Origin: Solwaraspora sp. WMMD791
GTDB lineage: Bacteria; Actinomycetota; Actinomycetes; Mycobacteriales; Micromonosporaceae
Assembly: GCF_029581195.1 (NCBI RefSeq)
Contig: NZ_CP120737.1
Location: 434,001 to 498,000, forward strand
Direction: 5' to 3'
Length of the DNA stretch: 64,000 nucleotides
In this document: piece by piece, positions 1-8,412 of the stretch
Numbering within the stretch: the first letter of the stretch is position 1
How the letters are laid out: each line of letters begins with the position of its first letter
The notes under the pieces: generated by a model
Told to the model about the DNA's origin: nothing
Database searches by the model: none
Seen by the model: only the letters and a program-made list of their open reading frames with translations
Made by a program: the position numbers and the translations under genes

Positions 1-105
1 CGCGATCATCAGCGGCGACTGCTCGTAGCCGGCGAACTGGTCGAGCGCCCAGGAACCGGCGAGCCACACGGTGGCACCGGACAGCGCGTGGGACGGACCC
101 ATCAT
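1..105 (-). CDS. YdjM/DUF457-type membrane metal-dependent hydrolase, N-terminal fragment
   Basis: The minus strand holds 35 open codons from an ATG at 105 to the window edge, beginning MMGPSHALSGATVWLAGSWA. This MGPSHALSG opening followed by a hydrophobic helix is typical of actinobacterial homologues of YdjM (DUF457, LexA-regulated inner-membrane protein annotated as a metal-dependent hydrolase); the conserved His near the start is visible. A GGAGG lies at 116-120, 10 nt upstream. The second ATG at 102 could also serve as start. The rest of the gene lies outside the window, so catalytic residues further on cannot be checked. Confidence 0.7.
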   Translation of the reverse strand, partial: MMGPSHALSGATVWLAGSWALDQFAGYEQSPLMIA

Positions 106-231
106 GGCAGAGCATCCTCCAAGGTCATCTTCTCGGCGGAGGTCACTCTGTCATGCGCGCGGGTGGTGGTGTGCACCGCACCCACCACTTAGGGCCGGCC
201 GACGGCCGGTGAGAGTCCACAGTGGGCCAGG

Positions 232-999
232 TCAGAGCACCCGGGTGACACCCTCGGTGCCGACGCGCACGTCGAGCAGATCCGGGTCCATGTTGACGCA
301 CAACACCACCGAGGCGCCGACCGCGAGCGGCGCGAGCAGCCAGAACAGCGGGTGCTCGTGCTGGTCGGCATCGACGAGCACCCGGTCACCCGCAGTGATG
401 TCCTGCTGCTCGGCGATCCCCAACGCGACCGTACGCCACTGTGCGTAGCTGGTCCCGTCGACACTCGCCGGGTCACCGGGGCTGATCAGCGCGTACTGCG
501 GGGCCAGCCCGGCGTACCGGGCCGCCTCGGCGAGGAAGTCCCGGTAGCCCTCCGGCGGCGGGGCACCCGGTGTGGCCCGGGCACCGACGTCGAGCACGAA
601 CCGGTGCCGGGCGTCGGGCACGTCCTCCAACCAGTCGTCGACCCGGCCGCGCGCGGCGAACACCGCGTCCAGCGGCTCGTCCGCGCCCGGCTCCAGTACC
701 GGCAACCCGGCGGTCGCGGCCAGCCGGATCGACACCGACACCCCGATCGACCAGGCACCGAGCAGCACAGCGGCGCTCTGCCAGTGCGGTGGCAGCAGCA
801 TCGCCGCGCGGTCGCCGGCACCGAGGCGGCACCCGTCACGCAGCAGCGCCGCCGTCCGGGCCGCCCACGCCCCGAGCGCCGTCGCCGACAACTCGGCGCG
901 CTCCCCGGTCGCGTCGTCGTAGCACGTCAGCAGCGGTGCGCCGGCGTCAGCTGGCAGCCGGCGCCGGCCCGGGGCACTGGCGAGAACGGATGCGTCCAT
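232..999 (-). CDS. TIGR03089 family protein (AMP-binding-enzyme-like)
   Basis: A 255-residue protein resembling the N-terminal part of acyl-CoA synthetase/AMP-binding enzymes, of the type known as TIGR03089, an actinobacterial family of unknown role. Visible are a helix-rich segment ending in a GAGDRAAMLLPPHW-like stretch and a LLGAWSIGVSVS segment near residues 75-95, as in adenylate-forming enzymes. There is no ATP-binding P-loop-like TSGTTG signature; the equivalent region reads DPASVDGTSYAQW, so enzymatic adenylation is doubtful. The ATG at 999 has GGAG 6 nt upstream and is preferred to a GTG at 1011. A small hairpin (CCGGCC-3 nt-GGCCGG, 195-209) follows the stop and may terminate transcription. 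Confidence 0.75.
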   Translation of the reverse strand: MDASVLASAPGRRRLPADAGAPLLTCYDDATGERAELSATALGAWAARTAALLRDGCRLGAGDRAAMLLPPHWQSAAVLLGAWSIGVSVSIRLAATAGLPVLEPGADEPLDAVFAARGRVDDWLEDVPDARHRFVLDVGARATPGAPPPEGYRDFLAEAARYAGLAPQYALISPGDPASVDGTSYAQWRTVALGIAEQQDITAGDRVLVDADQHEHPLFWLLAPLAVGASVVLCVNMDPDLLDVRVGTEGVTRVL

Positions 1000-1039
1000 C
1001 ACAGACTCCACGGTCGGTGCGGGCTGGTCGCTGCCGACC

Positions 1040-1933
1040 CTACCGGGTGGACGTGCCAGGCACCCGCAACCGTGAGGCTACGTGGCGCAGTCGCGGCCAG
1101 GTCGGCGTCACCGACCGCTGCGGTACGCCGACGACCCGACGCAACAGCCGGTCGGCCTCGTCGGCGTCGATCCGTCGACGTGGGTCCCGACGCAGCAGCC
1201 CGGCCAGCACCGGGCGCAGCGGCCCGGCCCGGGGCGCCGGGTCGGGCGGGGCGGTGGCCAGCGCCGTCAGGGTCGCCATCGGAGTGGACCGGGCGTACGG
1301 GGCGTGGCCCTGCACGGCGGCGTACAGCGTCGCGCCGAGCGACCACAGGTCGGCGGCCACGCTCGACACCCCGTCGCGGGCCCGCTCCGGGGCGATGTAC
1401 TGCGGTGAGCCGAGCACCAGCCCGGTACGGGTGAGCGATCCTTCGTCGTCGAGGGTGGCCAGTCCGAAGTCGGTCAGCACCACCCGGCCGTCCTCGCCGA
1501 TCAGCACGTTGTGCGGCTTGACGTCGCGGTGCAGCACGCCGCAGGCGTGGGCGGCCCGCAGCGCGGCCAGCACCCGCCGGCCGATCGCCGCCACCCGTAC
1601 CGGGGGCAGCGGGCCGTCCTCGGCGACGACCTGGTGCAGCGAACGCGACCGGACGTACTCCATCACGATCAGCGGGCTGGCACCGACGTTGCGGACGTCG
1701 TAGATGCGGACCACGTGCGGGTGGTTGAGCCGGGCGGCGCTACGGGCCTCGCGCAGCGTACGGTGGCGCAGCGCGTCTTGTTCGGCGTCGGTGAACCCGG
1801 TCGGCGGGTGCAGCTCCTTGACCGCGACGTCGCGGTGCAGGGCCTCGTCGCGGGCCAGCCAGACGCGACCCATCCCGCCACTACCGATCGGTCGGACCAG
1901 CCGGTAGCGGCCCGCGATCAGGTCCGGTCGCAC
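1040..1933 (-). CDS. Serine/threonine protein kinase (PknB family, soluble)
   Basis: A 297-residue Hanks-type kinase. Visible are the glycine loop GSGGMG near residue 17, the ATP-binding lysine AVK at about 39, the catalytic loop HRDVKPHN, the Mg-binding DFG, and the APE motif as SPQYIAPE. There is no transmembrane helix or sensory domain after the catalytic core, so it is cytosolic and needs a partner for input. The GTG start at 1933 is chosen because AGGAG (1942-1946) sits 8 nt upstream; a TTG at 1954 extends the frame but has no ribosome site and introduces a TTA codon. A perfect 12-bp palindrome and a 12-bp direct repeat lie just upstream. Confidence 0.9.
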   Translation of the reverse strand: MRPDLIAGRYRLVRPIGSGGMGRVWLARDEALHRDVAVKELHPPTGFTDAEQDALRHRTLREARSAARLNHPHVVRIYDVRNVGASPLIVMEYVRSRSLHQVVAEDGPLPPVRVAAIGRRVLAALRAAHACGVLHRDVKPHNVLIGEDGRVVLTDFGLATLDDEGSLTRTGLVLGSPQYIAPERARDGVSSVAADLWSLGATLYAAVQGHAPYARSTPMATLTALATAPPDPAPRAGPLRPVLAGLLRRDPRRRIDADEADRLLRRVVGVPQRSVTPTWPRLRHVASRLRVPGTSTR

Positions 1934-1953
1934 GATCCGGTCTCCTAACGTCA

Positions 1954-1982
1954 ACCCGCGACTACAAAAAGTAGTCGCGGGT
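1954..1982. repeat. Perfect 12-bp inverted repeat upstream of the kinase gene
   Basis: ACCCGCGACTAC (1954-1965), a loop of five A, then GTAGTCGCGGGT (1971-1982). The arms are fully complementary. It begins 20 nt upstream of the kinase GTG at 1933, outside its ribosome site, so it could act as an operator, a leader hairpin or a terminator of the upstream minus-strand gene. No U-run follows it on either strand. Confidence 0.6.
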
Positions 1983-2021
1983 GTGGCGTTGCTGTATCAG
2001 CTGGAAACCCGGCGAACTTCC

Positions 2022-2054
2022 ACCGTTTCGCTCCGGCGGAATACCGTTTCGCTC
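2022..2054. promoter_or_regulatory. 12-bp direct repeat, 21-nt spacing, upstream of the kinase gene
   Basis: ACCGTTTCGCTC occurs at 2022-2033 and again at 2043-2054, a spacing of 21 nt or two helical turns, in the non-coding gap between the glycosyltransferase stop and the kinase start. Identical 12-mers on one face of the helix suggest a dimeric regulator or a paired activator site. No regulator gene is adjacent, so this is only a candidate. Confidence 0.4.
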
Positions 2055-2063
2055 ATCCGACCA

Positions 2064-2104
2064 GCCGGTTCGCGCGGACCAGCGAGCTGATCGCGCGAAC
2101 CGGC
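2064..2104 (-). terminator. 13-bp hairpin after the GT4 gene
   Basis: G plus CCGGTTCGCGCG (2064-2076) pairs perfectly with CGCGCGAACCGG plus C (2092-2104) around a 15-nt loop. It lies 38 nt past the stop of the minus-strand glycosyltransferase. U-tails are commonly absent in high-GC actinomycete terminators, so a terminator is the simplest reading. Confidence 0.55.
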
Positions 2105-2141
2105 CGCCCGGCGGCTGTGCGCTGCCCGGCGGCAGTGCGCG

Positions 2142-3473
2142 CTACGACGCCGCGCCGGCGGCGGCGAGCAGGTTCCCCTCCGGCACGACGACCTTCCGGG
2201 CGCCCCCGGCCAGCTGGGCGGCGGCCCGCCGGGTGTTGAAGCCCGGCGCCTCCCGGACCGCCGTGGCGTACGTGGCGGCGGTCTGCGCGGCGATCGTCGA
2301 CCAGCCGTACTTCCTGGTCACCTGCTCACGGGCGGACCGGGCCACCCGCCGGGCGAAGATCTCGTCGGACAGCAGCGCGTGCACCGCCTGAGCCAACCCG
2401 TGGGTGTCCTGCGGCCGGAACGTCGTACCGGTCACACCCGGCTCGACGATCTCCGCCAGGCCGCCGGTGGCCGACACCGCCAGCGGCGCACCGGCCGACG
2501 CCGCCTCCAACGCCACCATGCCGAACGGCTCGTACAGACTCGGCACGACCGTCGCGTCGGTGGCCCCCAGCAGCGCGGGCAGCTGCGACTCGGTCATGAA
2601 GCCGGCGAAGTCGATCAGGTCGGCGACGCCGAGCCGCTCGGCCTGCGCCTGCAGCTCACCCCGGTACGGGCCGTCACCGGCGATCACCACCCGCATCCCG
2701 GGGTGGCGTTGGCGCAGCCACGGCAGGGCGGCGATCAGATGCTGGACACCCTTTTCGTAGACCAGCCGGCCGGCGAACCCGACCAGCGGACCGTCCGCCG
2801 CGTACCGCTGGCGGGCCGCCGCGACCGCCCGCGCCGACGAACGCCACACCCGGTCGTTGACCCCGTTGGCGATCACGTCCACCCGCGACGCCGGCAGCTC
2901 CAGCAGGTGGCTGACCTCCCACCGCATGTACTCCGAGCAGGCGATCACCCGGCACGACTCGTGGCCCAGCCAGTGTTCGATGGAGTGGATGGACTTGTTC
3001 ATCTCGTCGGGGAGCCAGCCCTGGTGGCGGCCGGCTTCGGTGGCGTGGATGGTGGCGACGAGGGGGATGTCGAGGTGTTCTTTGAGGGTGATGGCGGTGT
3101 GGGTGACGAGCCAGTCGTGGGCGTGGATGACGTCGTATTCGGCGGACTGGGTGGCGCGTAGGGCGGCGCGGGTGAGGGTGTGGTTGAAGGCCATGGTCCA
3201 GGCGAGGAGGCTGGGGGTGGCCAGGGGGAACAGGGGTGGGTCTTCGGCGGCGCGGATGATGCGGACGCCGTCGGCGTATTCCTCCAGGGGTGCGCCGGGG
3301 GCGTGGCGGGTGACGACGGTGACCTCGTGGCCGGCGTTGGCCAGGGCGACGGAGAGGGCGTGGACGTGTCGGCCGAGCCCGCCGACCAGTACCGGCGGGT
3401 ACTCCCAGGACAGCATCAACACCCGCTGCGACCGTGGTGCACGGATGTCGATCACGTCGGCGGTAGGTGACAT
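2142..3473 (-). CDS. GT4 glycosyltransferase, glycogen-synthase type
   Basis: A 443-residue GT-B fold glycosyltransferase of family 4. The N-terminal domain carries LSWEYPPVLVGGLGRH, the sugar-acceptor glycine loop typical of bacterial glucan and glycogen synthases. The C-terminal domain has GRLVYEKGVQHLIAA and the EX7E motif in PSLYEPFGMVALEAASAGAP, which binds the nucleotide sugar. It presumably makes or extends an alpha-glucan from an NDP-glucose, consistent with the glucan-degrading genes next to it. The ATG at 3473 follows a GGGGGG ribosome site; an upstream ATG at 3509 has none. Codons between about 3000 and 3350 are nearly all C-ending with unusual GAA/AAA/CTA, unlike the rest of the gene. 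Confidence 0.85.
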   Translation of the reverse strand: MSPTADVIDIRAPRSQRVLMLSWEYPPVLVGGLGRHVHALSVALANAGHEVTVVTRHAPGAPLEEYADGVRIIRAAEDPPLFPLATPSLLAWTMAFNHTLTRAALRATQSAEYDVIHAHDWLVTHTAITLKEHLDIPLVATIHATEAGRHQGWLPDEMNKSIHSIEHWLGHESCRVIACSEYMRWEVSHLLELPASRVDVIANGVNDRVWRSSARAVAAARQRYAADGPLVGFAGRLVYEKGVQHLIAALPWLRQRHPGMRVVIAGDGPYRGELQAQAERLGVADLIDFAGFMTESQLPALLGATDATVVPSLYEPFGMVALEAASAGAPLAVSATGGLAEIVEPGVTGTTFRPQDTHGLAQAVHALLSDEIFARRVARSAREQVTRKYGWSTIAAQTAATYATAVREAPGFNTRRAAAQLAGGARKVVVPEGNLLAAAGAAS

Positions 3474-3507
3474 CGACAGACCCCCCTCAATATGGTCGGT
3501 GCCGGGC

Positions 3508-3544
3508 ATGCGTGATCAAACACCATTAACGGGTGCTCACGCAT
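3508..3544. promoter_or_regulatory. Nested inverted repeat in the GT4 upstream region
   Basis: ATGCGTGA (3508-3515) and TCACGCAT (3537-3544) are perfect inverted 8-mers, and a CACC/GGTG pair nests between them. The element starts 35 bp upstream of the GT4 start codon and could be an operator or a leader hairpin. Nothing else in the 150-bp gap to the next gene looks coding. Confidence 0.35.
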
Positions 3545-3623
3545 CTTTGGGTTGCCGACAATCCTGCCGGCATCGGGATAACCAGGGAAGACATTCGCGT
3601 TGCGCTGATGTAACGGCAGCGGA

Positions 3624-5555
3624 TCAGTCGGGTCGGACCCGCAGGAGTTCGGCCACCGACCACGCCTGGAACGGGCAACCCGTCGCGCCGTGCGGCGGAT
3701 CCCCGTCAGCCGTTTCGCTGACCGAGCCCAGCCCGTACTCGCTCAGGTGCGCGGTCAGCCCGGTGAACACGTCGGAAACGTCCAGCCCCGCCCGGCGGGC
3801 CGCCGACACGTACGGACCGATCAGCCACGGCCAGACCGTCCCCTGGTGGTAGGCGCCGTCGCGGCGGGCCGGCCCACCCCGGTGCGCACCGAGATAGCCG
3901 GCCGAGTCCGGGGCCAGGCTGCGCAACCCCAGCGGCGTCAGCAGCGCCGCGCCGATCGCCCGCAGCGCCGCCGGGTCCGGCTCCAACGGGGCGTACGGCA
4001 GCGACCAGGCGAGCAGCTGGTTGGGGCGCAACGCGTCGTCGTCGGCGTGCGGATCCCCACCCAGTGGATACTGCGCCGGAGTGTCCAGCACGTCGTAGAG
4101 CCACCCCGACGGGGCCGGATACCGGGACCGGAACGACTCGTACGCCTTCGGGTGGACGGTCGCCGCCGCCCCCGGGTCGCCCTCCACCAGCTGCGCCAGC
4201 TCCGCCACGACGGCCAGCCCGTTGACCCACAACGCGTTGACCTCGACCGGTTTGCCCTCGCGGGAGGTGATCGGCACCCCGTACACCCGGGCGTCCATCC
4301 AGGTCAACGCCTCACCGGCCGCACCGCCGGTGAGCAGCCCGTCGGAGGAGTCGACCCGGATGCCGTACCGGGTGCCGCGCAGGTGCGCCGCCACCACCTC
4401 GCGCAGCGCCGGCAGCAGCTCGGCGGCCAGGTCCAGGTCACTGGTCGCGGCGACGTGCCGGTCCACCGCGTGCAGGAACCACAGCGTCCCGTCGACGGTG
4501 TTGTACTCCACGTGCCCGGTGTCGGCGGTGTTCGCCAGCATCCCCTCCGACAGCGTCGCGGCGTAGCCGCGCAGCAGCTCACGGCCCTCGTCGGCGCGTC
4601 CGGTGGCCAGGAACAGCCCTTCGTAGGAGGTCATCGTGTCCCGCGACCAGGTGCCGAACCACGGGTAACCGGCGACCACGTCCGGCCCGGTCGACGTGCG
4701 GACGATGAAGGCGTCGGCGGCCAACGCCAGCGTGGCGTCCACCGCGTCGGCCGGCTTCGCCGCCGCCACCACCGCCCGGTGGCGGACCCGGGCGGCCTCG
4801 ACGATCACCGCCGCCGGCTCCGGCCGCCGGTCCAGGTGCTCGGCCCAGGCGGTCACCTCCGCGGTGTCACCAGGGGAGTCCAGCGTGGCGGTGAAGGTGC
4901 CCGCGTACCACAGGTCCTCCTCGGCCAGCAGCCCGCGCGCCGCCTCCTCGCGGTGATGGACCCCGTCCCACCAGTTGCCCGCCGGCACCCAGTCCGGGCC
5001 GTGCAGCCGGAACGCCCCCTCGACGACCACCCCACCGTCGACGTTGTCCATCTTCGGTGGGGGAGCGTCGCCGTGCCGCTCGCCGTGCGCGTCCCGCCAG
5101 GTGGTCACCGCAGACAGGGTCAACGTCACCGGGCCGCCGCTGACCAGCCGGTGGGTCACCGCCACACACGGCGAGCCGTGCGTCATCGCGACCTCACGCT
5201 CGATCACCACGTCGCCGACCCGCCACCGCCAGCGCGGCACCCCGTCGGTCAGGTCGAACCGCTCCAACAAGGTGTGACCGGGCGGGTCCACCACGCCGGA
5301 GGCCCACTCGTGCACCCCGAGCCGGACCTGCGCCCCGGACGGCAGCGTCACCGCCGGATCCAGGCTGACCAGCCCCACCCGCCGGGCCGCCGGCGTCGCC
5401 CCGGCCACCACCAGCAGACCGTGGTACCGCCGGGTCCGCAGCCCGTTGACGGTACCCATCGCATAGCCGCCACGACCGTCGGTGACCAGCCACTCGCGGG
5501 CGGCCCCGGCGGTCAGATCGCCGCAGACCTGCGGTCCGAAGCTGATGTCGAGCAA
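3624..5555 (-). CDS. Glycogen debranching-type amylo-alpha-1,6-glucosidase (GDE family)
   Basis: A 643-residue protein of the bacterial/archaeal GDE family, which hydrolyses alpha-1,6 branch glucose of glycogen-like polymers. The N-terminal beta-domain opens with FGPQVCGDL and EWLVTDGRGGYAMGTVNGLRTRRYHGLL, the family signature. The C-terminal (alpha/alpha)6 barrel shows GYPWFGTWSRDTM, GHVEYNTVDGTLWF, and RRDGAYHQGTVWPWLIGPY with the expected acidic and aromatic residues. A TTG start at 5555 is selected because GGAGG lies directly upstream (5560-5564) and homologues begin at this point; the frame stays open to 5654 without a better site. It is transcribed divergently from the GH63-like gene, from a shared 120-bp gap, suggesting co-regulation in alpha-glucan turnover. 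Confidence 0.85.
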   Translation of the reverse strand: MLDISFGPQVCGDLTAGAAREWLVTDGRGGYAMGTVNGLRTRRYHGLLVVAGATPAARRVGLVSLDPAVTLPSGAQVRLGVHEWASGVVDPPGHTLLERFDLTDGVPRWRWRVGDVVIEREVAMTHGSPCVAVTHRLVSGGPVTLTLSAVTTWRDAHGERHGDAPPPKMDNVDGGVVVEGAFRLHGPDWVPAGNWWDGVHHREEAARGLLAEEDLWYAGTFTATLDSPGDTAEVTAWAEHLDRRPEPAAVIVEAARVRHRAVVAAAKPADAVDATLALAADAFIVRTSTGPDVVAGYPWFGTWSRDTMTSYEGLFLATGRADEGRELLRGYAATLSEGMLANTADTGHVEYNTVDGTLWFLHAVDRHVAATSDLDLAAELLPALREVVAAHLRGTRYGIRVDSSDGLLTGGAAGEALTWMDARVYGVPITSREGKPVEVNALWVNGLAVVAELAQLVEGDPGAAATVHPKAYESFRSRYPAPSGWLYDVLDTPAQYPLGGDPHADDDALRPNQLLAWSLPYAPLEPDPAALRAIGAALLTPLGLRSLAPDSAGYLGAHRGGPARRDGAYHQGTVWPWLIGPYVSAARRAGLDVSDVFTGLTAHLSEYGLGSVSETADGDPPHGATGCPFQAWSVAELLRVRPD

Positions 5556-5675
5556 TGTTCCTCCAGGGCAGATCAACCGACGGACGGGGCAGTGGTGTCG
5601 GGCACCGACGCTGGTGTGCCGACAAGGTGACGGTCCGACAAGTGCCGGAAACACGTCCCAGGAAGAATGACCCTC

Positions 5676-8351
5676 ATGGTCAACTCCAGGCGGACGTATC
5701 GTGATCCGGAGCGCACCCGATTGGCGGAAGCCGACGCGGGCGAGCAGCCGTGGCGGGCGTGGGGACCCTACGTGTCAGAACGGGCATGGGGCACGGTGCG
5801 GGAGGACTACAGCGAGCACGGTACGGCGTGGGACTACTTTCCGCATGATCATGCACGATCGCGGGCGTACCGCTGGAACGAGGATGGCATGGCCGGCGTC
5901 TGCGACGACCGGCAGACCTTCTGCTTCGGGCTGGCCCTGTGGAACGGGCAGGACCCGATCCTCAAGGAACGCATGTTCGGACTCGGCGGCGACGGTGGCA
6001 ACCACGGGGAGGACGCCAAGGACTACTGGTGGTACGAGGACTCCACCCCGACCCACTCCTGGATGCGCTGGCGTTACCACTATCCGCAGGCCGCCTTCCC
6101 CTACGATGACCTCGTCGCGGTCAACGGTATGCGCGGCCGCGACGAGACCGAGTATGAACTGGTCGACACCGGCGTGTTCGACGACGACCGGTACTGGGCG
6201 GTAACCGTCGACTACGCCAAGGCCGGACCGACCGACCTGTGCATCGAGATCACCGTGGCCAACCGGGGCGACACCGACGCCCGCCTGCACGTACTGCCCA
6301 GTCTGTGGTTCCGCAACACCTGGGCGTGGGGGCTGCCCGGCCGCGACCAGATCCCGGTGCTCACCGGCGAACGCAACCGGCTCGTCGGCCACCACTGGGT
6401 ACTCGGGCAGTTGGTGCTGCAGGGCGACGGCAACCCCACCCCGCTGCTGTGCGACAACGACAGCAACGCCGAGCGGCTCTGGGGACTGCCGTCACGCACC
6501 CCGTACCCCAAGGACGGCATCAACGACCACGTCGTCGACGGCGCCGACACCGTCAACCCCGACCGGACCGGGACCAAGGGCGCGCTGCACTACGTCCTCG
6601 ACGTACCGGCCGGCGGCGAGGACCGGATCCGGCTGCGGCTGACCTTGACCGCGCCCCCACCGGGCAACACCCCGCCGCCCCGGCTCAACCTCGGCGCCGG
6701 CCACGCCGCCGTCCTGGCCGCCCGGCAGGCCGAAGCCGACCGTTACTACGACACCGTCATCCCGGCCGCCGCCACCGACGACGAACGCCTCGTCGCCCGC
6801 CGGGCCTTCGCCGGAGTGCTCTGGGGCAAGCAGTTCTACCACTTCGACGTCGCCCAGTGGCTCGCCGGCGACCCGGCCAGCCCGCCGCCGCCGGAAGGCC
6901 GCGCCCACGGGCGCAACGCCGCCTGGTGGCACATGAACAGCTTCGACGTCATCTCCATGCCGGACCCCTGGGAATACCCCTGGTACGCCGCCTGGGACCT
7001 GGCGTTCCACTGCTCCACCCTGGCCCGGGTCGACCCCCAGTTCGCCAAGGACCAGCTGCTGTTGCTGCTGCGCGAGTGGTACATGCACCCCAACGGGCAG
7101 ATCCCCGCGTACGAGTGGGCGTTCGCCGACGTGAACCCGCCGGTACACGCCTGGGCCGCGCTGCGGGTGTTCGAGATCGACGGCCGGCGTGACTTCGAGT
7201 TCCTTGCCCGGATCATGCACAAGCTGCTGCTCAACTTCACCTGGTGGGTCAACCGCAAGGACATCAACGGCAACAACGTCTTCGAGGGCGGCTTCCTCGG
7301 GCTGGACAACGTCGGCCCGTTCGACCGCTCCGCCGCCCTGCCGGTCGCCGGCGTCCTGGAGCAGTCCGACGGCACCGGGTGGATGGCCACGTACGCGCTG
7401 AACATGCTCGACATGGCGTTGACCCTGGCCGTGCACGACCACACCTACACCGACATCGCCACGAAGTTCCTGGAACACTTCGCCTACATCGCGGCCGCCG
7501 CCTACGACCAGGGGCTGTGGGACGAGGAGGACTCGTTCTTCTACGACCAGCTGCGGCTGCCCGACGGTGACACCCTGCCGCTGAAGGTCCGGTCCGTGGT
7601 CGGCCTGCTGCCGTTGGCCGCCACCACCACCCTGCATTCGGGCACCATCGCCCGGCTGCCCGAGCTGGGCGCCCGGCTGCGCTGGTTCCTGACCAACAAG
7701 CCGGAGTACGCCGACGTGATCGGTGCCCGCCGGCTGGCCGGCGACGGTCGGCAGCACCGGCTGCTGTCGATGGTCGGCCCGGACCAGATCGTGCGGATCC
7801 TCGCCCCGATGCTCGACGAGGAGGAGTTCCTCTCCCCGTACGGGCTGCGCACCCTGTCGCGGCGGCACCTCGACGAGCCGTTCACCGTCTCCCTCGGCGG
7901 GCAGGACTTCACCGTCGGCTACGAGCCGGCCGAGTCGGCCAGTGGCCTGTTCGGCGGCAACTCCAACTGGCGTGGCCCGATCTGGATGCCGACCAACTAC
8001 CTGCTGGTCTGCGCGCTGCGCGACTTCGCCACCTTCTTCGGCGACGACCTGCTGATCGAGTACCCGACCCGGTCGGGCACCAAGCGCACCCTCAACGCCA
8101 TCGCCGACGACCTGTCGCACCGGCTGATCTCGCTGTTCCTGCGCGACGGGTACGGCCGGCGGCCGATCTACGGGGCGGCGGAGAAGTTCCAGCAGCACCC
8201 CGACTGGCGGGACCTGATCGCCTTCCCGGAGTACTTCCACGGCGACAACGGCGCCGGGCTGGGTGCCTGGCACCAGACCGGCTGGACGGCGCTGGTCGCC
8301 GACCTGATCCTGACCGTGCGCGCCGACCGACCCGACGGTCCACCCGACTGA
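5676..8351 (+). CDS. GH63-like glucosidase, mannosyl-oligosaccharide glucosidase fold
   Basis: An 891-residue protein resembling family GH63, inverting alpha-glucosidases with an (alpha/alpha)6 barrel. An N-terminal beta-sandwich (about residues 1-320) precedes the barrel. Barrel motifs include MPDPWEYPWYAAWDLAFH, LGLDNVGPFDR, SPYGLRTLSRRH and GGNSNWRGPIWMPTNYLL; the DPWEYPWYAAWD stretch holds the likely catalytic Asp. There is no signal peptide, so it acts in the cytosol. In actinobacteria this family handles glucosyl-containing small solutes or glucans; the substrate here is unknown. The ATG at 5676 is chosen for an AGGAAG 10 nt upstream; the ATG at 5667 lies too close to that site. Confidence 0.8.
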   Translation: MVNSRRTYRDPERTRLAEADAGEQPWRAWGPYVSERAWGTVREDYSEHGTAWDYFPHDHARSRAYRWNEDGMAGVCDDRQTFCFGLALWNGQDPILKERMFGLGGDGGNHGEDAKDYWWYEDSTPTHSWMRWRYHYPQAAFPYDDLVAVNGMRGRDETEYELVDTGVFDDDRYWAVTVDYAKAGPTDLCIEITVANRGDTDARLHVLPSLWFRNTWAWGLPGRDQIPVLTGERNRLVGHHWVLGQLVLQGDGNPTPLLCDNDSNAERLWGLPSRTPYPKDGINDHVVDGADTVNPDRTGTKGALHYVLDVPAGGEDRIRLRLTLTAPPPGNTPPPRLNLGAGHAAVLAARQAEADRYYDTVIPAAATDDERLVARRAFAGVLWGKQFYHFDVAQWLAGDPASPPPPEGRAHGRNAAWWHMNSFDVISMPDPWEYPWYAAWDLAFHCSTLARVDPQFAKDQLLLLLREWYMHPNGQIPAYEWAFADVNPPVHAWAALRVFEIDGRRDFEFLARIMHKLLLNFTWWVNRKDINGNNVFEGGFLGLDNVGPFDRSAALPVAGVLEQSDGTGWMATYALNMLDMALTLAVHDHTYTDIATKFLEHFAYIAAAAYDQGLWDEEDSFFYDQLRLPDGDTLPLKVRSVVGLLPLAATTTLHSGTIARLPELGARLRWFLTNKPEYADVIGARRLAGDGRQHRLLSMVGPDQIVRILAPMLDEEEFLSPYGLRTLSRRHLDEPFTVSLGGQDFTVGYEPAESASGLFGGNSNWRGPIWMPTNYLLVCALRDFATFFGDDLLIEYPTRSGTKRTLNAIADDLSHRLISLFLRDGYGRRPIYGAAEKFQQHPDWRDLIAFPEYFHGDNGAGLGAWHQTGWTALVADLILTVRADRPDGPPD

Positions 8352-8352
8352 T

Positions 8353-8377
8353 GCCCGACCATTGATCGGCGTCGGGC
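8353..8377. terminator. Hairpin between convergent genes
   Basis: GCCCGAC (8353-8359) pairs with GTCGGGC (8371-8377) around an 11-nt loop, immediately after the GH63-like stop and before the convergent FAD gene. Position supports a bidirectional terminator; the stem is only 7 bp. Confidence 0.45.
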
Positions 8378-8412
8378 GTCCGCTGCCGGCCGGCGCAGGC
8401 GGGGGCGACGGG

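Noticed and set aside
1934-1954. TTG start and TTA codon for the soluble kinase (possible bldA control)
   Set aside because: The TTA arises only if translation starts at 1954; AGGAG at 1942-1946 places the start at the GTG 1933, after the TTA.
3690-5630. 646-aa plus-strand ORF opposite the debranching enzyme
   Set aside because: Composition (Arg, Pro, Gln, His rich) is that of a shadow frame; the opposite strand encodes a clear GDE enzyme.
5617-5650. Dispersed copy of the 20-bp CCGACAAG repeat
   Set aside because: Two CCGACAAG octamers occur 16 nt apart in the debranching/GH63 promoter gap, but with a different period and no further similarity; chance is sufficient in GC-rich DNA.
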